A stretch of 49,105 bases of DNA from the NCBI GenBank assembly GCA_023229405.1, contig JALNZH010000001.1, forward strand, positions 1 through 49,105, in the 5' to 3' direction. Position 1 is the first letter of the stretch; each line of letters starts with the position of its first letter. The stretch is from Bacteroidota bacterium. Lineage in GTDB: Bacteria > Bacteroidota > Ignavibacteria > UBA10030 > UBA8401. The notes under the pieces were generated by a model, which was given only the letters and a program-made list of their open reading frames with translations, was not told where the DNA came from and did no database searches. The position numbers and the translations under genes were made by a program. Shown piece by piece: positions 43,072 through 49,105 of the stretch.

Positions 43072-45045
43072 TCAGTGAGTTGAATATGTTTGCAGCTTGG
43101 TGACGGCGCCGTTTTTAAATTGCAGGATGTGCAGCGCGCTGTTCACCCGTTCAGGTTTTAACGAAATGGCATTCCGGATACCGGGATATTCGAACACATT
43201 TGCAAGCGCCTCAGCAAGTTGAGCTCTGGTTAACGAACCTTCGCTGAACTGTTTAATCAACAAGGACATGGCATCATAGCCAAACAACACATTATCCGAC
43301 ATCTGTTTGCCGTATTTCTGAGAATATTTTGAAAAAATTCTCCCCGTATAATCGTTCCGGTCAATCCAACGGTCATGTCCAAAAATCACCCCATCTGCAT
43401 AACGTTTGTTCAGGTCTAATTCATTTGCATCATTCCAATCGCCCGAACCAAGCAATATGGAACGGATATTATAGAATGTCAGTTGCGATGTGATGACGCC
43501 GATTTCATGGCTGTTGGAGATGGGGCAATAGACAAGATCAAGCGTTGTCACCGGATAATGAAGACTATCCACATAGATCGATGTTTTTTTCACCGGCAAT
43601 CGCAATGAATCGGCGATCCGTTTTGCGCTGTCCCCGAATAGCGAAGTAAAATTCACCAGTCCGCCCGTTGCAATAATTGAATCGATATAGGAAAATTTAA
43701 TTCCCAGCGACACTAGTTTTCTCGTCACCTCGGCGACATTAATTTTGCCGCGTATGGCCACGACGTAATCCGGACGCAATGCGGATGCTTCCACACGAAT
43801 CGAACGGACGTACGAACGAAGATCATTTTCTCCCCGTTTGAACCGGCGGTCAATCAGAATTGTCGCTCCAAGCCGTTGTACTTCCGCAACGAATGAGTCC
43901 GCCTGCGTTGTTGACGATTGCACAGAGGAGGTCAACACAGCGATTGTTTTTGCTCCAAGCACATTGACGGCATATTGCGCCATCGTTTTTCCCTTGGCGC
44001 CGTTCGTAGAATTCGCCTGGAAGACGTACGGACCTATTGCAGAAATTCCTTCGTCAGTCGCAGTCGGTGAAACGATCGGTATCGATCGTTCCTGCGCGAC
44101 TTTGGCGGCAATCATCGTTTCCGAGCTGAAAATTGGACCAATAATTCCTACAATATCCGGATCATCCGACCATTCGCCAATCACCGATTGAATCACCGTA
44201 GAATCTTTCTCCGAATCCCGGATATCCAGTTCCACCGACACTTGCCCCGGCACCGTCCGTTCTTCGTAATCGCTCACCGCAAGCTGGATTCCCTCCAACA
44301 TTTCGTTGACGATTTTTTTCTCCCGCGTTTCAACCGGCAACAAGTGCTGCAGCGGAATCAATACACCGATGCGGACGAGATTTCCCTTTTCGATCCGTGA
44401 TAGCAAGTGATTAATCCGAAATTGCAGCGTTTGATCCGCGTTGGCAGGATCAAATCGTTCAATGGACAGTCTCGCCTCATCCAATCTGCCGTTCTGATAC
44501 TGTTTTTCCGCCATGACAACGAGTAAAAGATTTTTGACGGTCGCAGAAAGTGTATCGATATTGGCGGAAGTTGTTTGTTCATCTGGTAAAAATTCCTGTG
44601 CCATGTGTTCTATTACTCTAAACGAATGCTCTTTGTTCAGCCGCTGTTGGGCAATGGCATAGGTGTACACCATCTCACCAAATGCCCTTTGATACATTCC
44701 CAGATTATAAAAACACATTCCCCGAGTAAACGAAATATCTTCCAGATATAACGTTGTCTGAAAGTGAGCGATGATGGAATCGCACAGATCAATCGCCGCA
44801 CGATAATTCTTCAGCGCATATTCCGATTTTGCAGCCATTACCATCGATGCAGTGATGCGGTGATTCTGCGGCATGCTGGCGATAGACTGACGAAACGAAT
44901 GCAGTGCCGGCGTAAATTCCTTCTGGGAGTATTGACGCATGCCAAGTAAAAAATATTCTTCTGCAGACTGATTGAAATATACTTCCGCCTCCTGTGCAAA
45001 GACACAAAACGTACTTAGCACACAGAATGTGTACAACAGTTTCAT
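43072..45045 (-). CDS. TPR plus periplasmic-binding-protein-type I protein (LpoA-like)
   Basis: 657 residues from MKLLYTFCVLSTFCVFAQ; GGAGGGA precedes the ATG at 45045, which shares one base with the permease stop (TAATG). After the signal peptide, residues about 20-215 are TPR-like helices (EYFLLGMRQYSQKEFTPALHSFRQSI; EYALKNYRAAIDLCDSI). Residues about 225-650 form a type I periplasmic-binding fold (VRIGVLIPLQ, DIVGIIGPIFSSETMIAA, IPIVSPTATDEG, PYVFQANSTNGAKG). This lay-out is that of LivJ-like receptors with a TPR front, and of LpoA, the activator of penicillin-binding protein PBP1A. There is no lipobox and no Liv-type permease nearby. Confidence 0.88.
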   Translation of the reverse strand: MKLLYTFCVLSTFCVFAQEAEVYFNQSAEEYFLLGMRQYSQKEFTPALHSFRQSIASMPQNHRITASMVMAAKSEYALKNYRAAIDLCDSIIAHFQTTLYLEDISFTRGMCFYNLGMYQRAFGEMVYTYAIAQQRLNKEHSFRVIEHMAQEFLPDEQTTSANIDTLSATVKNLLLVVMAEKQYQNGRLDEARLSIERFDPANADQTLQFRINHLLSRIEKGNLVRIGVLIPLQHLLPVETREKKIVNEMLEGIQLAVSDYEERTVPGQVSVELDIRDSEKDSTVIQSVIGEWSDDPDIVGIIGPIFSSETMIAAKVAQERSIPIVSPTATDEGISAIGPYVFQANSTNGAKGKTMAQYAVNVLGAKTIAVLTSSVQSSTTQADSFVAEVQRLGATILIDRRFKRGENDLRSYVRSIRVEASALRPDYVVAIRGKINVAEVTRKLVSLGIKFSYIDSIIATGGLVNFTSLFGDSAKRIADSLRLPVKKTSIYVDSLHYPVTTLDLVYCPISNSHEIGVITSQLTFYNIRSILLGSGDWNDANELDLNKRYADGVIFGHDRWIDRNDYTGRIFSKYSQKYGKQMSDNVLFGYDAMSLLIKQFSEGSLTRAQLAEALANVFEYPGIRNAISLKPERVNSALHILQFKNGAVTKLQTYSTH

Positions 45046-46793
45046 TAAAAATCCCTCCGTAACGACCGGATCCCGACAATATGTGCGGCGACCGAAATGA
45101 ATGCCGATGGAATAAGAATTACGCCGACAACAATCTGCAGCATAGACCAATTGATCGGCTGCCGTTTCATGTCGGCACTAAACAGCATGGTTGCTGGGAA
45201 ATAATACACCGCCAGCAGCAGCACAAGGTACACCACGCTCAATAAAAATGTCATAGTTGCTCCCTGAGACGAAGCAATGCGGATCGGATTCTTTTCGATA
45301 AAATTTGCATATACAGAACCCAGTCCGAAATTTAGACTGACAAGTGTTACCGTGACAATTGGCGTGATGATCATTGAACAATACGCCAGAATTTTTACCT
45401 GATATTTCGGCACGATATATTCTACTATCCATGGATGGTCTCCCGTTATTTTGTGAACAAACAAATACGGAATATTTGAAAGAAAAGCGATCACGATACT
45501 TAACACACCGAGAATAGTCATTACTAGAAAAAATTTGATCCAATACACTGTTGTTGCGGATATCGGGGCGCTTCGCATGGACCAGTATGCGTTCCCTTCA
45601 AGACTCACCATCGGAAACGCAAACCGGAGCGCCAATGAATTGATTAAAAAGATATTAAAGATAAAAACGACAAGATAGACCACCGCCTGAAGATCTGTCG
45701 ATTCCAGTTTGATATTCAGCGTACTGACGCTTGACAAAAAAATCACCAGCAATCCCATCATCACAATAAAATGGATCCATTGGATCGGCTCGCGAACAAA
45801 TTGCCAGAATTCCTTCTTTAATAATACTTCTACATGAGGCGAAAACGACGAGATACTTCCAAAACTGAAGAACCGATTCTTAAACTGCAGTGTTTTCATC
45901 GTCAGAGATTTGATGGAAAGCGACATGATCCAGGTGGAATAGTAATAGGCATCGGCAATCGCCAGTGCGAAGAGAAACAGTCCGACCGTAGACATCACCA
46001 GCATCACTGTATATCCCACAACGGCCGATGCATTTCCGGTGACATAAAAATACATGATCTCGGAAACCCAAAAATTAGGAAGGATTTTCAGCGGCATCGG
46101 ATCGAGCGAACCGAAATACATATCGACGTTCGGATAGTACTTCATTACTTCACGGACAAGATTCACCGGACTGGACACCGTAAAATAGAGATACACCTGA
46201 CCGATATACAGAAGAACAATTCCTGCGATCAACAGACGAAAATTAATCTTCGACGCAAGTTTCATCAGTAGCAACAGCACGATTACGGCCACGCATGCGG
46301 CAAAAAACATAAACGGCACCAATACACCGAACATCATCACCAGATAAAAATGCCACGGCAATTCAAAATAGACGCCGTATCCCAGCAGCACTGAAAATCC
46401 GACCATAAATAATGTGCCGGAACTGTAGAAAAAATTATCGAGGAATTTGATTACGAAGATGTTCAGATACGATACTGGTGTAGTCAACAGAAACTGCACC
46501 TCTGGAGTGCGGTACAATGTGGAAAAAGAAACGACCATGTTGCCGAGATTGATCGTCACAAAAAAAACGAACAGCAGCATGCCGATAAAACGGTGAAACA
46601 AAAACAGGCCGATCTTCACGTTCTCTAAAAGATACGCCGTAACAAAATTTGAAAAATAGAATGCACCGACGGCGAATGATCCGAAGACAACGAATGAACC
46701 GATAGTACGAATCACCGTTCCAAGGTCTTGCTTGAAGGATACCTTCCAGAACATCAGGTTCTTGAACCACAGAATATGATAAAAGGTGTTCAC
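45045..46793 (-). CDS. ABC-2-like transporter permease
   Basis: 582 residues with about 12 membrane spans, no signal peptide and no ATPase motif. Two six-span halves with hydrophilic loops (around residue 310: FFSFGSISSFSPHVEVLLKKEFWQFVREP, an ABC-2-type KEFxxxxR elbow) point to a two-half exporter permease. No substrate can be named. Its ATG overlaps the stop of the ATPase gene by four bases (ATGA), and its stop shares one base with the start of the LpoA-like gene. These three genes clearly form a unit. Confidence 0.85.
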   Translation of the reverse strand: MNTFYHILWFKNLMFWKVSFKQDLGTVIRTIGSFVVFGSFAVGAFYFSNFVTAYLLENVKIGLFLFHRFIGMLLFVFFVTINLGNMVVSFSTLYRTPEVQFLLTTPVSYLNIFVIKFLDNFFYSSGTLFMVGFSVLLGYGVYFELPWHFYLVMMFGVLVPFMFFAACVAVIVLLLLMKLASKINFRLLIAGIVLLYIGQVYLYFTVSSPVNLVREVMKYYPNVDMYFGSLDPMPLKILPNFWVSEIMYFYVTGNASAVVGYTVMLVMSTVGLFLFALAIADAYYYSTWIMSLSIKSLTMKTLQFKNRFFSFGSISSFSPHVEVLLKKEFWQFVREPIQWIHFIVMMGLLVIFLSSVSTLNIKLESTDLQAVVYLVVFIFNIFLINSLALRFAFPMVSLEGNAYWSMRSAPISATTVYWIKFFLVMTILGVLSIVIAFLSNIPYLFVHKITGDHPWIVEYIVPKYQVKILAYCSMIITPIVTVTLVSLNFGLGSVYANFIEKNPIRIASSQGATMTFLLSVVYLVLLLAVYYFPATMLFSADMKRQPINWSMLQIVVGVILIPSAFISVAAHIVGIRSLRRDF

Positions 46794-47524
46794 TCTTCGT
46801 CCGATTCCTTCGTCAGTTCCAGGAACACCGATTCAAGATTCCCTTCGTATTTCGTTTTGTGCAGATGCAGATTCTCTTTCGAATCGAGAAAGATGATTTT
46901 ACTTTTATTGATGATGCCAATCCGGTCGCACAATTCTTCCGCCATCTCCAGAATGTGCGTGGACATAAAAATAGATGCCCCATCCTCCGCCATTTTTTTC
47001 AGCGAATCTTTCACGATGCGCGCGCTCCGCGGATCGAGCCCGACCATCGGTTCATCGATAATGATCGTCTTTGGTTGATGAACGAAGGCGGATGCAAATG
47101 TTACACGCTGACGCATCCCCTGCGAATAATCCTCCGTTTTTTTATCGATCCAGCTCGCCAATTCAAGCAGATCAATTACCCGGTCCACATTTTCCTTCAA
47201 ATTGTTCTTTTCCATTTTATACAGACCGCCCATATAATAGATAAACTCCCTGCCGGTCAGTTTATCATACAGATATGGATGGTCCGGTATATAACCGAAA
47301 GTCGCTTTCGCTTCCTGCGGCTGTGCCGCTACATCAAAACCATTAATCACAATCGATCCGGAAGTGGGTGTAAAGAGTCCGGTCATCATTTTAATTGTGG
47401 TCGTTTTCCCAGCGCCGTTTGGACCGAGGAATCCGAAAAATTCACCTGACGGGATCGAGAGCGATACATCATCCACAGCAACGAAGTTTCCGAATGTTTT
47501 ACAAAGATGGTGAAGTTCGATCAT
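46790..47524 (-). CDS. ABC transporter ATP-binding protein (exporter type)
   Basis: 244 residues, a single nucleotide-binding domain. Walker A GPNGAGKTT (34-42), Q-loop in FGYIPDHPYLYD, signature YSQGMRQRV (about 133), Walker B TIIIDEPMVGLDP (about 153) and the switch His in MSTHILEMAEEL. Gln in the signature (SQGMR) is typical of ABC-2 exporters such as CcmA/NatA-like ATPases. It would drive the permease encoded next. It begins 9 bases after the guaA stop, so guaA and the transporter are probably co-transcribed. Confidence 0.95.
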   Translation of the reverse strand: MIELHHLCKTFGNFVAVDDVSLSIPSGEFFGFLGPNGAGKTTTIKMMTGLFTPTSGSIVINGFDVAAQPQEAKATFGYIPDHPYLYDKLTGREFIYYMGGLYKMEKNNLKENVDRVIDLLELASWIDKKTEDYSQGMRQRVTFASAFVHQPKTIIIDEPMVGLDPRSARIVKDSLKKMAEDGASIFMSTHILEMAEELCDRIGIINKSKIIFLDSKENLHLHKTKYEGNLESVFLELTKESDEE

Positions 47525-47533
47525 AGGGTTGAG

Positions 47534-49075
47534 TTACTCCCACTCGATAGTTGCCGGTGGTTTTGAACTGATATCATACACCACTCGGTTGATCCCTCGA
47601 ACTTCGTTAATGATTCTGTTAGAAACATGGGCGAGAAATTCGTAGGGCAAATGCGCCCAGTCGGCTGTCATACCGTCCACACTCGTCACGGCTCGGAGTG
47701 CCACCGTGTTTTCGTATGTACGCTCATCCCCCATCACGCCGACCGATTGAACAGGCAGCAGCACGGCAAACGCCTGCCAGGTGGAATGGTACAGGTTCTG
47801 TTTCCTCAATTCGCCGATAAAAATTTCATCCGCGCTCCGCAGCACTTCCAGCCGTTCTTTCGTGATTGATCCTAAAATACGGATTGCCAATCCCGGTCCG
47901 GGGAATGGATGTCGATCAATCAGAGCATCCGATAATCCCAATTTTCGTCCCACCGCGCGTACCTCATCTTTAAATAATTCCCGGAATGGTTCGATTAATT
48001 TTAGGTTCATTTTCTCCGGTAGCCCCCCCACATTATGATGCGTTTTAATCGTTTGGGATGGGCCTTTAAATGAAACCGATTCGATCACATCGGGATATAA
48101 CGTTCCTTGCGCCAGAAAATCTGCGCCGCTTACTTTTTTTGCCTCGGTATCGAAAATATCGATAAACGTTTTTCCGATAATCTTTCTCTTCAGTTCCGGA
48201 TCGTACACGCCGTCCAACCGAGTAAGAAATGTTTCCGTCCCGTCCACAAAATCGAGCGCAATATGATATTCATCGCGGAAGGTTTTCACAACCTGTTGGC
48301 TTTCGCCCCGCCGCATCAATCCGTTGTCAATATGAATACAGAACAGTTGATCGCCGATTGCTTTATGCAACAGCACGGCGGCAACGGACGAATCAACACC
48401 ACCGCTTAAAGCGCAAAGAACTTTTTTGGTTCCCACCTTCGCACGGATATTGGCAATAGCGCTTTCAATGAATGAGTCGGCATTCCAGTTTCCGCTGCAG
48501 CCGCAAATATCTTTGACGAAATTGGAAAGAACTTTTTTTCCTTCTTTTGAATGGACCACTTCCGGATGGAACTGAATGCCGAAGATTTTTTTCTCGGCAT
48601 TCCGGATCGCACAGATTCCGGCGTTTTCCGAATGGGCGATCTTCTCAAATCCTGTTGGCATCGCTGTCACTTCATCGCCGTGGCTCATCCAGACTTCCGT
48701 TTGCTGGGTAAGATTTTTAAATATGTCGCCGTTGTCGTCCATTAAAAGCTGTGCACGGCCGAATTCCCTCCGCGGCGCTTTCGTCACCGCACCGCCGTTT
48801 TGAAATGCGATCAATTGAAGGCCATAACAAATTCCCAGTACCGGCACGCCGAGCGAATAGATGCGTGAATCCGGAATGGGTGCGTCAGGAGCGTAAACGC
48901 TGGACGGTCCGCCGGAAAGGATAATTCCTTTTGGCTGAAATGATTCAATCGCAGTAAACGGAACATTAAACGGATGGATCTCACAATACACATTCAGTTC
49001 GCGAATGCGGCGGGCGATGAGCTGCGTAAATTGAGAACCAAAATCGAGGATAAGAATTGATTCAGAGTGGGTCAT
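47534..49075 (-). CDS. guaA: GMP synthase (glutamine-hydrolysing)
   Basis: 513 residues from MTHSESILILDFGSQFTQ (the frame also allows an ATG at 49096). Class I glutaminase (about 8-195) with the catalytic Cys in GICYGLQLI and the His/Glu of GIQFHPEVVHS. ATP pyrophosphatase (about 205-395) with the PP-loop ALSGGVDSSVAAVLLHKAIG. Dimerisation domain at the end (RPFPGPGLAIR-type HPFPGPGLAIRILG; NRVVYDISSKPPATIEWE). It turns XMP into GMP. It is the first gene of the block reaching down to radC, and the promoter lies at or beyond the right window edge. Confidence 0.97.
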   Translation of the reverse strand: MTHSESILILDFGSQFTQLIARRIRELNVYCEIHPFNVPFTAIESFQPKGIILSGGPSSVYAPDAPIPDSRIYSLGVPVLGICYGLQLIAFQNGGAVTKAPRREFGRAQLLMDDNGDIFKNLTQQTEVWMSHGDEVTAMPTGFEKIAHSENAGICAIRNAEKKIFGIQFHPEVVHSKEGKKVLSNFVKDICGCSGNWNADSFIESAIANIRAKVGTKKVLCALSGGVDSSVAAVLLHKAIGDQLFCIHIDNGLMRRGESQQVVKTFRDEYHIALDFVDGTETFLTRLDGVYDPELKRKIIGKTFIDIFDTEAKKVSGADFLAQGTLYPDVIESVSFKGPSQTIKTHHNVGGLPEKMNLKLIEPFRELFKDEVRAVGRKLGLSDALIDRHPFPGPGLAIRILGSITKERLEVLRSADEIFIGELRKQNLYHSTWQAFAVLLPVQSVGVMGDERTYENTVALRAVTSVDGMTADWAHLPYEFLAHVSNRIINEVRGINRVVYDISSKPPATIEWE

Positions 49076-49105
49076 TGGAAAAAAAATGAAGTTCATGGAT
49101 GGTTT

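Noticed and set aside
1..49105. Search for CRISPR arrays, transposases, phage genes, toxin-antitoxin pairs and restriction systems.
   Set aside because: No regularly spaced repeats and no proteins of these classes were recognised. The only dispersed repeat is the non-coding element at 1015 and 20450.

Overview
The window looks like a chromosomal segment from a Bacteroidota-related bacterium, probably of the Ignavibacteria/Kapabacteria/Chlorobi side of the FCB group. The main pointer is the type IX secretion (T9SS/Por) C-terminal sorting domain with an NPFNP-type start, present on three proteins: the cut gene at the left edge, a LVIVD-repeat protein and an FG-GAP protein. Many lipoproteins and outer-membrane barrels point the same way. 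Several genes have strong GGAGG ribosome sites, which fits the Ignavibacteria side better than classical Bacteroidia. This placement is inference from protein style, not a phylogeny. No tRNA, rRNA, CRISPR array, insertion sequence or prophage was seen. All but two of the recognised genes are on the minus strand.

Left part (1-4.9 kb): the 3' end of a T9SS substrate with a strong terminator, two small membrane proteins, one copy of a dispersed palindromic repeat, a response-regulator/metallo-beta-lactamase fusion, a pilin-like protein and a secreted esterase.

4.9-19.3 kb, read right to left, is an almost unbroken 14 kb run of twelve co-directional genes: Ppx/GppA phosphatase, DUF1905-YdeI protein, zinc-ribbon membrane protein, CHASE2 adenylate cyclase, SH3-M48 metalloprotease, PQQ-type propeller, MltC-like lytic transglycosylase, a long LPP20-type protein, PrsW protease, a DUF2135-type protein and two LPP20-type proteins. 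Almost every product is predicted to be exported or in a membrane. The run reads like an envelope-surveillance and signalling module with a cAMP output, and it is the best candidate here for an undescribed system. A divergent two-PDZ periplasmic protein (19.5 kb, plus strand) flanks it, followed by the second repeat copy.

20.7-24.4 kb is a tight five-gene operon: thioesterase, outer-membrane barrel, BIG2 lipoprotein, barrel lipoprotein and alpha/beta hydrolase. 24.4-29.7 kb holds carB and cstA. 29.9-36.0 kb is aroK-aroB running directly into two T9SS substrates. 36.1-38.9 kb pairs a PpiD/SurA-like foldase with a barrel protein.

39.2-49.1 kb carries housekeeping genes (uvrC, methylmalonyl-CoA epimerase, a Qnr-like pentapeptide protein, radC). 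These are followed by a packed set of an LpoA-like TPR plus periplasmic-binding protein, an ABC-2 permease, its ATPase and guaA.
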